Assembly (NCBI RefSeq): GCF_003351025.1
Contig: NZ_QPCG01000005.1
Coordinates: 23,931 to 87,930 of the forward strand
Direction: 5' to 3'
Origin: Mucilaginibacter endophyticus
GTDB taxonomy: Bacteria; Bacteroidota; Bacteroidia; Sphingobacteriales; Sphingobacteriaceae
DNA: 64,000 nucleotides
Positions 41,828 through 50,907 of the stretch are shown in pieces. Positions within the stretch are counted from its first letter, which is position 1. Each line of letters opens with the position of its first letter. The translations under genes were made by a program, and so were the position numbers. Below the pieces are notes generated by a model. It saw only the letters and a program-made list of their open reading frames with translations. It was not told the origin of the DNA and searched no databases.

Positions 41828-43012
41828 ATGAAGCAAAAATTTTATGATACTGCTGTGAAGCAGGAAAAAGCTGTACTTGTTGGGGTGATAACACCAAATG
41901 AAACCGACGAAATAGAAAAGGAACACCTTGAAGAACTGGAGTTTTTAGCCAGTACCGCGGGGGCGTTAACGGTTAATCATTTCACTCAAAAATTGCAGCG
42001 CCCGGATAGAGCTACTTTTGTTGGCTCGGGCAAGTTAGAAGAGATAAAAGCCTACGTTAAGGAAGAGGAAATAGATATAGTTATTTTTGACGATGGCCTA
42101 TCGCCCTCGCAACTGCGTAATATTGAAAACGAACTACAGGTAAAGATTCTTGACAGGAACAACCTGATCCTGGATATCTTCGCCAGCCGTGCCCAAACAG
42201 CCCAGGCCAAGACCCAGGTTGAACTGGCGCAGTTGCAATACCTGCTGCCCCGTCTTACCCGCCTCTGGACTCACCTTGAGCGTCAGAAAGGTGGTATTGG
42301 TATGCGCGGCCCGGGTGAGTCGCAAATTGAAACCGACCGCCGTTTGATCCTGAATAAAATATCGTTGTTAAAGGATAAGCTGAAACAGATTGATAAACAA
42401 AACGAAACCCAGCGCAAAAACCGCCATCAGTTAGTGCGTACGGCGCTGGTTGGCTATACCAACGTGGGTAAATCAACTATCATGAATATGATAGCCAAAT
42501 CGGAAGTATTTGCCGAAAATAAACTGTTTGCCACGCTGGATACCACGGTAAGAAAAGTTGTGATCGAGAACCTGCCTTTCCTGATGTCGGATACGGTAGG
42601 GTTTATCCGTAAGCTCCCTCACCATTTGGTGGAATGTTTTAAATCCACACTTGATGAAACTCGCGAGGCCGATATTCTGATCCATGTGGTTGATATTTCT
42701 CATCCAAATTTTGAGGACCAGATCTATACCGTTAACGAAACGCTGAAGGATATTGGCGCTATTGATAAACGCATTATCACTGTGTTTAACAAAATAGATG
42801 CCTTTAAACCCGAAGATCACCAGGTAGCCCAGCAGGAAGAACCGTTAACACTGGAAGACTTTAAACAAAGCTGGATGGCCAAAAACAACGCGCCAGCCAT
42901 ATTTATTTCGGCAACAAAAAAAGAAAACGTTGAGGAATTCAGGGCTTTACTGTATAAAGAAGTGAAAGCGATACATACGGAGAGATATCCGTATGACGCT
43001 TTATTGTATTGA
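41828..43012 (+). CDS. hflX: Ribosome-associated GTPase HflX
   Basis: A 394-residue GTPase that splits or rescues stalled ribosomes (family knowledge). The N-terminal HflX domain is seen in GALTVNHFTQKLQRPDRATFVGSGKLEEIK and FDDGLSPSQLRNIE. The glycine-rich linker RQKGGIGMRGPGESQIETDRR precedes the G domain, with G1 GYTNVGKST, G3 DTVGFIRKLPHHLVECFKSTL, G4 NKID and G5 ISATKKEN. It is a single-gene unit. Confidence 0.96.
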   Translation: MKQKFYDTAVKQEKAVLVGVITPNETDEIEKEHLEELEFLASTAGALTVNHFTQKLQRPDRATFVGSGKLEEIKAYVKEEEIDIVIFDDGLSPSQLRNIENELQVKILDRNNLILDIFASRAQTAQAKTQVELAQLQYLLPRLTRLWTHLERQKGGIGMRGPGESQIETDRRLILNKISLLKDKLKQIDKQNETQRKNRHQLVRTALVGYTNVGKSTIMNMIAKSEVFAENKLFATLDTTVRKVVIENLPFLMSDTVGFIRKLPHHLVECFKSTLDETREADILIHVVDISHPNFEDQIYTVNETLKDIGAIDKRIITVFNKIDAFKPEDHQVAQQEEPLTLEDFKQSWMAKNNAPAIFISATKKENVEEFRALLYKEVKAIHTERYPYDALLY

Positions 43013-43048
43013 TAGCTGATTTTTTAAAAGGAGCTATAATATAAAAAT

Positions 43049-43135
43049 CGTCATTGCGAGGAACGAAGCAATCCCCCGGTTAGCAGAGCAAGCCTCCCTG
43101 TAAAGTTAGGGATTGCTTCGTTCCTCGCAATGACG
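43049..43135. repeat. Palindromic intergenic repeat, family A (GAACGAAGC form)
   Basis: An 87-bp element with arms CGTCATTGCGAGGAACGAAG and CTTCGTTCCTCGCAATGACG. It shares the TCATTGCGAG ends with the copies at 7660 and 18042 but has different inner arms. It lies between the convergent hflX and mqnD genes. Confidence 0.88.
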
Positions 43136-43165
43136 TTATTTTTGACATGAATAATTTCAGATTTT

Positions 43166-44035
43166 TCAGGCAGTCAAAAATATCCCTTGCTTTATCTCCG
43201 GAATAATACCTTTCTCCAGCGCGGTATCAAACATCAGGTTGATAGCTTTGCGGCCTTCTTCACCCAAATTAACCGAGTATTGGTTTACATAAAGCTCGAT
43301 GTGCTTGTACATCACTTCCTCGCTCATTTCCTGGGCATGCTGTTTAATAAACTCTAAGCCTGATTTTGGGTTGGCAAAAGCAAATTCGACTGATTTGCGC
43401 AGCACCCGGTTTATTCTATGCTGAACATCCAGCGGTAAATTGCGGTTAGCTACAATACCTCCTAATGGGATGGCACAGCCGGTACGTTTTTCCCAGTAAT
43501 CGCCAAGGTCGATAATCTTTTTGAGGCCTTTGTTTTGGTACGTGAAACGGTTTTCATGAATAATCAAGCCAACATCTATTCGGCTGTCAAGTAGCGCATC
43601 CTCAATTTCTGAAAACACCAACTCCTGTTTGTTGGTAGCTTCAGGAAAAGCCAGGCCTAACAAAAAGTTAGCGGTAGTGTATTTACCGGGGATACCGATC
43701 AACGGATTTTTGATTTCGGATTTTCGATTTCGGATTTCTCCTTTTTCTAATTCCGAAATCGAAATTTCCAAATCCGAAATCAACAAAGGTCCTACGCCAA
43801 ACCCCAGCGCGCTGCCCGAATCAAGCAGTACATATTTATCAGTCACGTAAGCAAAAGCGTGGTAGCTGAGCTTAGTGATATCCAGCTCGCCACGAAAGGC
43901 CTTTTGATTAAGTGTTTCCACATCGTCATAAAACACCTCAAACTCCAGGCCTTCGGTATCAATTTTATGGTGAATAAGGGCGTCAAAAATAAAAGTATCG
44001 TTAGGGCAGGGTGAAAATCCGAGCGTAAGTTTCAT
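43166..44035 (-). CDS. mqnD: 1,4-dihydroxy-6-naphthoate synthase, menaquinone pathway, with repeat-encoded insert
   Basis: A 289-residue periplasmic-binding-fold enzyme of the futalosine route; it acts on cyclic dehypoxanthine futalosine. Family motifs are LGFSPCPNDTFIFDALI, TKLSYHAFAYVTDKYVLLDSGSALGFGVGPLLIS, IGIPGKYTTANFLLGL and VGLIIHENRFTY. About residues 87-110 (SDLEISISELEKGEIRNRKS then EIKN) are an insertion between the LL strand and the IPGKxTTA motif that usually follow each other closely. It is encoded by a 74-bp palindromic repeat (43710-43783). The reading frame is intact. The gene is 12 bp downstream of mqnB. Confidence 0.94.
   Translation of the reverse strand: MKLTLGFSPCPNDTFIFDALIHHKIDTEGLEFEVFYDDVETLNQKAFRGELDITKLSYHAFAYVTDKYVLLDSGSALGFGVGPLLISDLEISISELEKGEIRNRKSEIKNPLIGIPGKYTTANFLLGLAFPEATNKQELVFSEIEDALLDSRIDVGLIIHENRFTYQNKGLKKIIDLGDYWEKRTGCAIPLGGIVANRNLPLDVQHRINRVLRKSVEFAFANPKSGLEFIKQHAQEMSEEVMYKHIELYVNQYSVNLGEEGRKAINLMFDTALEKGIIPEIKQGIFLTA
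43710..43783. repeat. Family G palindromic repeat inserted in the mqnD coding region
   Basis: The ends TTGATTTCGGATTT (43710-43723) and AAATCCGAAATCAA (43770-43783) are perfect 14-bp inverted repeats. The inside is made of more GATTTCGGAT-like and ATTCCGAAATCGAAATTTCC-like words. A 20-base identical stretch lies outside any gene at 14970-14989. Confidence 0.9.
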
Positions 44036-44047
44036 ACGGGTAGTAGA

Positions 44048-44668
44048 TTAATTGTTAATGATCTGGCTAACCAGGTCGATGGCAAATGTATTCAGATTTT
44101 TAATGGCCAGCCCAATGTTCCAGGCGTCACGGTTACGCTTTTCAACATAATTTGACACTGCCCTGATCTGCATGCCCGGTACATTCATCTGTCGGCAGGC
44201 ATAAAAAAAAGCAGCCCCTTCCATGCTTTCCAACTGCGGATTTAGCCGTTGCTGCACCTTTTGAATAGAAGGTTCGTGCCCGTGAACCGTGTTAACCGTA
44301 ATGGCCTTTGCTTTTTTAAGATAAAAGTTCGGGTAAACTTCGTTAAGCGAGGTGCCCGGTTTAAAAACGCTTTCGCCAAAGCCAAGGATGTCAATAGAAA
44401 TAAAAGCCTCATCATCCTGCGCGCCAAGTTCGGCAAAGGTATCCTCGGTAACTTCCAGCACATCGCCTAAATGAAAATTACGGTCGAAACTGCCTGCGAT
44501 GCCAAGATTTAGTACTAAATCATAAGTATGGTTGCTGAGCTGACGGGCCATACCAAAGGCTGTTGGCACCATGCCCGCGCCGGTTATAAGTACATCAACC
44601 TTATTGCCCAGGGCCTGGACAAGCGGTTCAACCTCAAATTTGGTGGCTGCAGCAATGAGTATAAGCAT
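44048..44668 (-). CDS. mqnB: Futalosine hydrolase
   Basis: A 206-residue nucleoside phosphorylase-fold enzyme that removes hypoxanthine from futalosine in menaquinone synthesis. Conserved parts are LILIAAATKFEVEPL, LITGAGMVPTAFGMARQL, LVLNLGIAGSFDRNFHLGDVLEV, and LESMEGAAFFYACRQMNVPGMQIRAVSNYVEKRNRDAW. The last block is the substrate-binding Glu and the Asn-rich site of this family. It is cotranscribed with mqnD. The other pathway genes (mqnA, mqnC, mqnE) are not in the window. Confidence 0.94.
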   Translation of the reverse strand: MLILIAAATKFEVEPLVQALGNKVDVLITGAGMVPTAFGMARQLSNHTYDLVLNLGIAGSFDRNFHLGDVLEVTEDTFAELGAQDDEAFISIDILGFGESVFKPGTSLNEVYPNFYLKKAKAITVNTVHGHEPSIQKVQQRLNPQLESMEGAAFFYACRQMNVPGMQIRAVSNYVEKRNRDAWNIGLAIKNLNTFAIDLVSQIINN

Positions 44669-44719
44669 ATTGCATTATTTTGACGGCTAATATAAAACAA
44701 CTCACCTGTTTTTGTTTTG

Positions 44720-44727
44720 TATATTTG
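44720..44727 (+). promoter_or_regulatory. -7 box upstream of the queD-like gene
   Basis: TATATTTG fits the Bacteroidota -7 consensus, 14 bp upstream of the likely ATG at 44742. No clear TTTG lies at the usual distance upstream. Confidence 0.45.
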
Positions 44728-44741
44728 CACCCACTTTTGTT

Positions 44742-45161
44742 ATGATGATACATATAACGCGCAAGGAACATTTTAATGCCGCTCACCGGATGTACCGTGA
44801 GGAATGGAGCGCTGAAAAAAACTTTGAGGTGTTTGGCAAATGTGCCAACCCCAACTGGCATGGTCACAATTACAACTTGTTTGTAACTGTAAAGGGCGAA
44901 GTTACGCACGCTACCGGCTACCTGATAGATTTGAAAGAGCTCAAGACGATCATCAATGAGTATGTTATTGAAAAGATCGACCATAAAAACATCAATAAGG
45001 ATGTTGACTTTATGGCCGGCAAAATGGCATCGACAGAGCTGCTCTGCATTGAGATCTTTAATCAGTTGAAAGCACCTATTGAAGCTTACGAAGGCGTGTT
45101 TTTACATTCAGTAAAACTGTACGAAACCGAAAATAATTCTGCCGAGTATTTTGGCGGTTAA
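44742..45161 (+). CDS. queD: 6-carboxytetrahydropterin synthase / PTPS-family protein
   Basis: A 139-residue pterin-fold enzyme from MMIHITRKEHFNAAHRMYRE at 44742. The zinc His triad is in FNAAHRMY and NPNWHGHNYNLFVTV, with the family Cys in FGKCANPNWHGH. The acid-base region is VIEKIDHKNINKDVDFM, and the final Glu is in VKLYETENNSAEYF. It could make queuosine precursor (QueD) or act as a tetrahydropterin synthase; the sequence cannot decide. folE follows 9 bp downstream, which fits a shared pterin pathway. Confidence 0.88.
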   Translation: MMIHITRKEHFNAAHRMYREEWSAEKNFEVFGKCANPNWHGHNYNLFVTVKGEVTHATGYLIDLKELKTIINEYVIEKIDHKNINKDVDFMAGKMASTELLCIEIFNQLKAPIEAYEGVFLHSVKLYETENNSAEYFGG

Positions 45162-45170
45162 TTTTATAAA

Positions 45171-45812
45171 ATGAGCGATTCACAATTTAGCCAGGATACC
45201 GACGACGACGATTTCGGCGGTTACATCAAAATAGATCGTTATAACCAGGAACGCATTGATAGTTTAAAAGATAACTATCACAACGTTTTAAAGCAGATAG
45301 GCGAGGAGCCAGAACGGGAAGGTTTACTAAAAACCCCCGAGCGTGTAGCCAAAGCCATGCTTTATTTAACCCATGGCTATGAACTTAATGCCGAAGAAAT
45401 TTTGAACTCGGCTAAGTTTAAGGAAGAATACAGCCAGATGGTGGTAGTAAAAGACATTGAAGTTTATTCGATGTGCGAGCACCATATGCTGCCTTTCTTT
45501 GGCAAGGCGCACGTGGCATACATTCCTAACGGGCACGTAGTGGGTTTAAGCAAGATCCCTCGTGTGGTTGACGTATTTGCCCGCCGCCTGCAGGTACAGG
45601 AACGTTTAACCAACGAAATCCGTGATTGCATTCAGCAAACCCTGAACCCTATCGGTGTTGGCGTGGTAATTGAATGCCGTCACCTGTGTATGAGTATGCG
45701 CGGTGTGCAAAAGCAAAATTCGGTAACCACAACCTCGGCCTTCACCGGCGAGTTCCTGAAAGAAAAAACCAGGACTGAGTTTTTAAATTTGATAAGCTCT
45801 AAGTTGAGTTAA
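45171..45812 (+). CDS. folE: GTP cyclohydrolase I
   Basis: A 213-residue enzyme that turns GTP into 7,8-dihydroneopterin triphosphate, the entry step for folate, tetrahydropterin and queuosine synthesis. Conserved motifs are REGLLKTPERVAKAMLYLTHGY, the zinc-site Cys and His in YSMCEHHMLPFFGKAHVAYIPNG, VVGLSKIPRVVDVFARRLQVQERLT and CRHLCMSMRGVQKQNSVTTTSAF. The N-terminus (about 20 residues) is acidic and not part of the core. It is preceded by the PTPS-family gene and followed directly by a palindromic element. Confidence 0.97.
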   Translation: MSDSQFSQDTDDDDFGGYIKIDRYNQERIDSLKDNYHNVLKQIGEEPEREGLLKTPERVAKAMLYLTHGYELNAEEILNSAKFKEEYSQMVVVKDIEVYSMCEHHMLPFFGKAHVAYIPNGHVVGLSKIPRVVDVFARRLQVQERLTNEIRDCIQQTLNPIGVGVVIECRHLCMSMRGVQKQNSVTTTSAFTGEFLKEKTRTEFLNLISSKLS

Positions 45813-45906
45813 GGCCCCCCGCCCCCCTAAAGGGGGAGTGAGGGAGCTGAACAATTATATTATAAACACTAAACAAAAATTCCCCCTTTAGGGGGTTAGG
45901 GGGCTA
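45813..45906. repeat. C-rich palindromic element (family D) filling the folE-fabD junction
   Basis: The left arm (45813-45836, GGCCCCCCGCCCCCCTAAAG then GGGG) begins at the base after the folE stop codon. The right arm (45881-45905, TCCCCCTTTAGGGGGTTAGG then GGGCT) ends one base before the fabD ATG. About 44 bp of AT-rich sequence separate the arms. It is the same family as 17281-17418. Confidence 0.88.
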
Positions 45907-46794
45907 ATGAAAGCATATATTTTCCCGGGCCAGGGTGCCCAGTTTCCGGGTATGGGCAAGGACCTGTACGACCAGTCAGAAAAAGCACGTGAGCTGTTTG
46001 AAAAAGCTAACGAAATCTTGGGTTTCCGTATTACCGATGTGATGTTTGAAGGTACTGCCGAAGATTTGGTGCAAACCAACGTTACCCAGCCTGCTATTTA
46101 CCTGCACTCAACAATTTTAGCTACAGTTTTAGGCGATGATTTTCAGCCGGAAATGGTTGCCGGCCATTCATTAGGCGAGTTTTCGGCTTTGGTTTCTGCC
46201 GGAGCTTTATCATTTGAAGATGGCTTACGTTTAGTTGCCGCGCGTGCTAACGCCATGCAAAAAGCCTGCGAAATTCAACCATCAACCATGGCCGCTATTT
46301 TAGGTCTGGATGATTTTACGGTAGAAGATATTTGCGAGCGCATAAGCGAAGTGGTTGTGCCTGCAAACTACAACTGCCCGGGTCAGCTGGTAATATCCGG
46401 TTCAATTGCCGGTATTGACGAAGCCTGTATTAAAATGACCGAAGCCGGTGCTAAACGTGCTTTAAAACTTAAAGTAGGCGGCGCGTTCCACTCGCCGTTA
46501 ATGGAAGCTGCAAGGGTTGAATTGGAAGCAGCTATTGTTGCTACCGAAATTAAAGCCCCGGTATGCCCTATCTACCAAAACATAGATGCCAAGCCATACA
46601 CCGATCCTGAATTGATCAAGAAAAACCTGATAGCACAGCTAACAGGCGCCGTTAGGTGGACCCAAACCGTTATGCATATGATTGAAGATGGCGCTACATC
46701 ATTCACCGAAGTAGGGCCGGGTAACGTACTGCAAGGCCTTGTAAAAAAGGTTGATAAAACCGTCGCGACAGCGAGCGCTGTATTACCGCAATAA
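45907..46794 (+). CDS. fabD: Malonyl-CoA:ACP transacylase
   Basis: A 295-residue enzyme that loads malonyl groups onto acyl carrier protein for fatty acid synthesis. The start KAYIFPGQGAQFPGMGKDLYD, the nucleophile Ser in MVAGHSLGEFSALVSAGALSFEDGL, the Gln/Asn-rich YNCPGQLVISG, the catalytic His in KVGGAFHSPLMEAA, and the C-terminal FTEVGPGNVLQGLVKK are all intact. The start codon abuts the right arm of a palindromic repeat, so translation begins immediately after it. Confidence 0.97.
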   Translation: MKAYIFPGQGAQFPGMGKDLYDQSEKARELFEKANEILGFRITDVMFEGTAEDLVQTNVTQPAIYLHSTILATVLGDDFQPEMVAGHSLGEFSALVSAGALSFEDGLRLVAARANAMQKACEIQPSTMAAILGLDDFTVEDICERISEVVVPANYNCPGQLVISGSIAGIDEACIKMTEAGAKRALKLKVGGAFHSPLMEAARVELEAAIVATEIKAPVCPIYQNIDAKPYTDPELIKKNLIAQLTGAVRWTQTVMHMIEDGATSFTEVGPGNVLQGLVKKVDKTVATASAVLPQ

Positions 46795-46799
46795 ATTTT

Positions 46800-46826
46800 A
46801 AAAGCCACATACAACATGTGGCTTTT
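46800..46826 (+). terminator. Intrinsic terminator after fabD
   Basis: An 11-bp stem AAAAGCCACAT / ATGTGGCTTTT with a 5-nt loop, followed by an AT-rich T run, starts 5 bp after the fabD stop codon. Confidence 0.82.
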
Positions 46827-46877
46827 ATTTTTGTTATAGGCTTGTATTAATCAAAAAATCCATAGTATAGCAACATC

Positions 46878-49800
46878 TTGACTACATCGGGGAAAATACG
46901 CCTATTGCTTGCTCTTTTGGGGCTTAGTTTGCTGTTTACGGCCATTATTGTTCAAAAAACATATACGCCGGTAAACAGTCTTGTGCAATCTGCCCGGGTA
47001 CTGGAAGATAATCTTCACAACAAGGAGATCTTTATAAGCAAACAGCTGGAGGAAAAATGGAGCTTTAAAAAGCTAATGAACCTGCGCAATAACGAGCAGG
47101 ATGCCATTAACGCCATTGAAAGCTTCACTACCAAAAACGGCATTTGGTTTATTACCCTAACCAACAACAAGCTTAGTTTTTGGAGCGGCATCAAAGTATT
47201 GCCCGATAGTACAAATACCATCAAGGAGGGTTATTCGTTTATCCAGCAGCCCAACGGATATTATGAAACATTCAGGAAAACGGAAGGTAACTCTTCGGTT
47301 ATCTTTTTTATCCCGGTAAAAATCAATTACGCTTTTCAGAATAAGTATCTCCAAAACAAATTTGCCAAAGACCTGCTTGACGACGATAACATTGATATAG
47401 CCGATTTTACAGATATCAATGTTTACGAAGTACACAGCAGCGATAATGAATACCTGTTTTCGGTAAAGCTCAAAAACAACGACACCAATAATGATTTTGT
47501 TTACTATGAGCTTTCATTCTGGATCCTGACAGCTATTACGCTCTGTATCCTGATGCATAATATCTGCAATTATGTAGCTTCTAAGGGCTATGTGTTGCTA
47601 TCCATCATTTTCCTGGCTTTATATATAGTGCTGTTCAGGTTTGTTAACCTGCATTATAACCTGCCCGATTTTACCTATAAGCTCAGTATCTTCAATCCCA
47701 TATTTTATGGTTCGAGCCTGGTTTATCCTTCGCTTGGCGATTTTTGCATCAATATCCTGGTGATTTTTTGGTTTGTGGCTTATGTGTACAAGCAGCGTCG
47801 CAGTTTCTTTAATAACATACAAACTAAAACAGGTGGCTATGTAATAGTTGTCGCCGGTGTTTTAACACTTATAGCAGTATCAACATCTCTGTTGCGTTTA
47901 TTTTACGGTTTAGTTATCAACTCAAAAATCAATTTTGATGTAAATAATGTGCTTAGCTTAACCGGCTTTAGCCTGCTGGGGGTATTGATGCTATGCTTTA
48001 GCTTTTTGATATTTTACCTGCTGAACGAGGTTGTCCTGACCGTATGCTTTAAAACCAATGTACCTAAAACACATCAGCTTTTCCTGTTTTTATCCGGCAT
48101 TGCCCTAACCACCCTGGCATTTGCTTATTACAAGGAATTTACGCTGTTTTATATACTATGGGCCATATTGGTATTGATAAGGGCCTACAGCTTTCTTTAT
48201 CAAAAAGAGGAACTTTTTGCTACTTCGTTTTTAGGGATAGTGTTTGTCTGCGCCCTGATAGCAGCCATTAAGCTTAACCATTTTGAAGACCTTAAAGAAC
48301 ACGAAACCCGGAAAGCCCTCATACAAAAGCTGGAGATCCCGGATGATGCCACGGCCGACTATATTTTCAAAAAGGTAGAAAACCAGATTATCACAGATAC
48401 GGCCATAATGCGCTATTTTACAAATGGCCTGCATAATGGCGATTATCTTAAAACCCGTTTTCAGAAGCTTTATTTTGATGGCTATCTTTCAAAGTATGAG
48501 TTTAAGGTTCATGAGTATGATGCAAATGAAGAGCCAACATCGGCAGATAAAAATTATTCACTGAGTGTATTTAAAGATCTGGTGCTGTACAGTTCATTTA
48601 AAGTGTCCGATTATTTTTATCGTGAAAACGAATCATTCGGATATCAGAACTATTTTGCCATATTACCGGTAAACACCAGTAATAAGCAATTAGGTACCAT
48701 TGTAATCGAATTAAAATCGAAGCCGCTACAATCGTCAGGGGCATTCCCCGAGTTGCTGATTGACGGGAATATCAACCCTGAAAATGATTTTAAAGATTAT
48801 TCATACGCCTTTTACAGCGATAATAAACTACTAAGCCAACGTGGTACTTATGTTTATTCGCTTGATAACACCGAGTTTAAAAGTGACCTAAAAAAGTACA
48901 CTGAGAAAACCACGCAAAATCACAGCACGGTTTGGTATGAAAGTTTCACCACATACAATCACCTGATATACAAGCCCAGCGAAAGGAACCTGATTGTTGT
49001 TAGCCGCGAGGAAAACTCACTTTATTACGCCGTCACTTCGCTTACTTTCTTTTTGGTGGTGATACTGATCTTCAGTGCCATCCTGATCACGATCAGATGG
49101 CTATGGGCGCGCATTAAAATCTTCAACATTGCCGAAGATGGCCTGAAGATAAACTTCAGGATTAATTTTGATAAGGTATTGTACAAAACCCGTATCCAGA
49201 TCTCGATGATACTGGCTGTGGTAGTTACATTGGTGCTGGTAGGCTTTATTACATTTTTATCCATCAGCAATCAGTACCACACTCAGCAGGAAAAAATGAT
49301 CAGGGATAAAATAACCCGGATAGCATCGGCATTTGAAAACGGTCTTTTTACCCAATACGTTGAACACATAAACGAGGAGAGCCAGGTACATTTTAATGAT
49401 CTGGCCAATACCTATGCAACCGATCTTACGGTATTTGATACTAACGGTATTCCGTTGCTAACTACGCAACCCAAAGTTTACGAGAATGGGCTGGTTGCTA
49501 AACGGATGAACGCGCGCGCATTCATTTTTTTGAGCAAGCTGCAAAAAACCGAGTTTGTTAACGATGAAAAAATAGGCGACCTGAGCTATAAGGCTGCTTA
49601 CGCTCCGATAACGCTTACCGCCTCGAACAAAACGGTTGCTTATATCCAGGTGCCATATTTCAGTAATGAAGCCGACTACAAGGAACGGATAAGCTCATTG
49701 CTTAACGTGATGATAAACGTTTATGCCATAGTTTTCATAGCTATAGGTTTGTTTGCTATCATCATTGCCCGGCAAATAACAGCACCGCTAAACTTCATCC

Positions 49801-50612
49801 AGCAAAACCTTAGTAAAACCATCTACGGTAAAAAGAACGAGCAGATCAAGTGGTCGCGCGATGACGAGATCGGGGCATTGGTTAAAGAGTATAACAAAAT
49901 GATTTCGGCGTTGGAAAACAGCGCCCAGCGTTTGGCGCAATCTGAACGTGAAAGCGCCTGGCGCGAAATGGCTAAGCAGGTTGCCCATGAAATTAAAAAT
50001 CCGCTTACACCGTTAAAACTTGGTTTGCAGCTGCTTGATAAGTCATGGAAGGATAAAGACCCTAAGTTTGACCAGAAATTTGAGCGTTTCAGCAAGTCAT
50101 TTGTTGAGCAGATAGAGAGCCTGTCGTCAATAGCATCAGAGTTTTCGGCTTTTGCCAAGATGCCGGATACCCGTATTGAGCAGATCAATATTTTTGATAT
50201 GCTCAACCAGGCCGTTATAATTTTTAAGCAAATGGATAACGTACTGATCAGCTATCAGCAACCCGAAAGCGTGTTTACCATCAATGCCGACCGCGACCAA
50301 TTATTGCGTTGCTTTAATAATTTGCTAAAAAATGCTATCGAGGCTACGCCGCATGACAGGAAATGTATCATCGATATCAATTACCTGGTAACCAGCAAAA
50401 ACATCCTGCTTACTATTAAAGATAACGGCAACGGGATCCCTGAAGAAATGCGCGAAAAGATCTTTGAGCCTAACTTCACTACCAAAAGCTCCGGAACAGG
50501 TTTAGGCCTTGCATTCATCAAAAACTCTATCGAAAACGCTAATGGTAAAATTTGGTTTGAAACCACCATGGGCGTAGGTACTACATTTTATTTGAGTTTA
50601 CCCGCGGCATAA
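46878..50612 (+). CDS. Large membrane sensor histidine kinase, NtrY-like
   Basis: A 1244-residue protein with a TTG start. A first helix (about 8-25) and a large periplasmic stretch lead to a cluster of about eight hydrophobic helices (about residues 210-460). A further helix pair (about 730 and 770) and a periplasmic domain are followed by a last helix (about 945-965) and a HAMP-like linker (ARQITAPLNFIQQNL). HisKA has H1037 in AKQVAHEIKNPLTPLKLGLQ, and the HATPase domain has NNLLKNAIEATP, DNGNGIPEEM and SGTGLGLAFIKNS. The HEIKNPLTP form is typical of NtrY kinases. No response regulator gene is adjacent, so it is an orphan here. Confidence 0.9.
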   Translation: MTTSGKIRLLLALLGLSLLFTAIIVQKTYTPVNSLVQSARVLEDNLHNKEIFISKQLEEKWSFKKLMNLRNNEQDAINAIESFTTKNGIWFITLTNNKLSFWSGIKVLPDSTNTIKEGYSFIQQPNGYYETFRKTEGNSSVIFFIPVKINYAFQNKYLQNKFAKDLLDDDNIDIADFTDINVYEVHSSDNEYLFSVKLKNNDTNNDFVYYELSFWILTAITLCILMHNICNYVASKGYVLLSIIFLALYIVLFRFVNLHYNLPDFTYKLSIFNPIFYGSSLVYPSLGDFCINILVIFWFVAYVYKQRRSFFNNIQTKTGGYVIVVAGVLTLIAVSTSLLRLFYGLVINSKINFDVNNVLSLTGFSLLGVLMLCFSFLIFYLLNEVVLTVCFKTNVPKTHQLFLFLSGIALTTLAFAYYKEFTLFYILWAILVLIRAYSFLYQKEELFATSFLGIVFVCALIAAIKLNHFEDLKEHETRKALIQKLEIPDDATADYIFKKVENQIITDTAIMRYFTNGLHNGDYLKTRFQKLYFDGYLSKYEFKVHEYDANEEPTSADKNYSLSVFKDLVLYSSFKVSDYFYRENESFGYQNYFAILPVNTSNKQLGTIVIELKSKPLQSSGAFPELLIDGNINPENDFKDYSYAFYSDNKLLSQRGTYVYSLDNTEFKSDLKKYTEKTTQNHSTVWYESFTTYNHLIYKPSERNLIVVSREENSLYYAVTSLTFFLVVILIFSAILITIRWLWARIKIFNIAEDGLKINFRINFDKVLYKTRIQISMILAVVVTLVLVGFITFLSISNQYHTQQEKMIRDKITRIASAFENGLFTQYVEHINEESQVHFNDLANTYATDLTVFDTNGIPLLTTQPKVYENGLVAKRMNARAFIFLSKLQKTEFVNDEKIGDLSYKAAYAPITLTASNKTVAYIQVPYFSNEADYKERISSLLNVMINVYAIVFIAIGLFAIIIARQITAPLNFIQQNLSKTIYGKKNEQIKWSRDDEIGALVKEYNKMISALENSAQRLAQSERESAWREMAKQVAHEIKNPLTPLKLGLQLLDKSWKDKDPKFDQKFERFSKSFVEQIESLSSIASEFSAFAKMPDTRIEQINIFDMLNQAVIIFKQMDNVLISYQQPESVFTINADRDQLLRCFNNLLKNAIEATPHDRKCIIDINYLVTSKNILLTIKDNGNGIPEEMREKIFEPNFTTKSSGTGLGLAFIKNSIENANGKIWFETTMGVGTTFYLSLPAA

Positions 50613-50687
50613 TCCGGCTGCAGGTAGCTTAATAACAAGACTCCTTATTACATATTAATAATTCTCATAAAACTACTTTGATAATTC

Positions 50688-50727
50688 AAAAAAGGCCGAA
50701 AACTGTCAGAAGTTTTCGGCCTTTTTT
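50688..50727 (+). terminator. Intrinsic terminator after the NtrY-like kinase
   Basis: AAAAAGGCCGAAAACT (50689-50704) pairs with AGTTTTCGGCCTTTTT (50711-50726), followed by T residues, about 75 bp past the kinase stop codon. Confidence 0.88.
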
Positions 50728-50907
50728 GTTGCTATAGCTTTCCCAGATGGCTTTTAAAGCCTAATACAGCGCTATTTAAATTTTACCAAAAGTTAAATAC
50801 TCTAATTAAGAGTGTAATAAGTAATAACTAATTGCAATCCGCCATGTTGTTACAGGCGTATATCCATCTACAAAACAACTAATTATAACATTAAAAAATC
50901 GAACTCT

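Noticed and set aside
43166..44035. MqnA instead of MqnD
   Set aside because: The start FSPCPNDTFIFDALI, LGFGVGPLLI and HENRFTY motifs are those of MqnD; MqnA starts with a different pattern.
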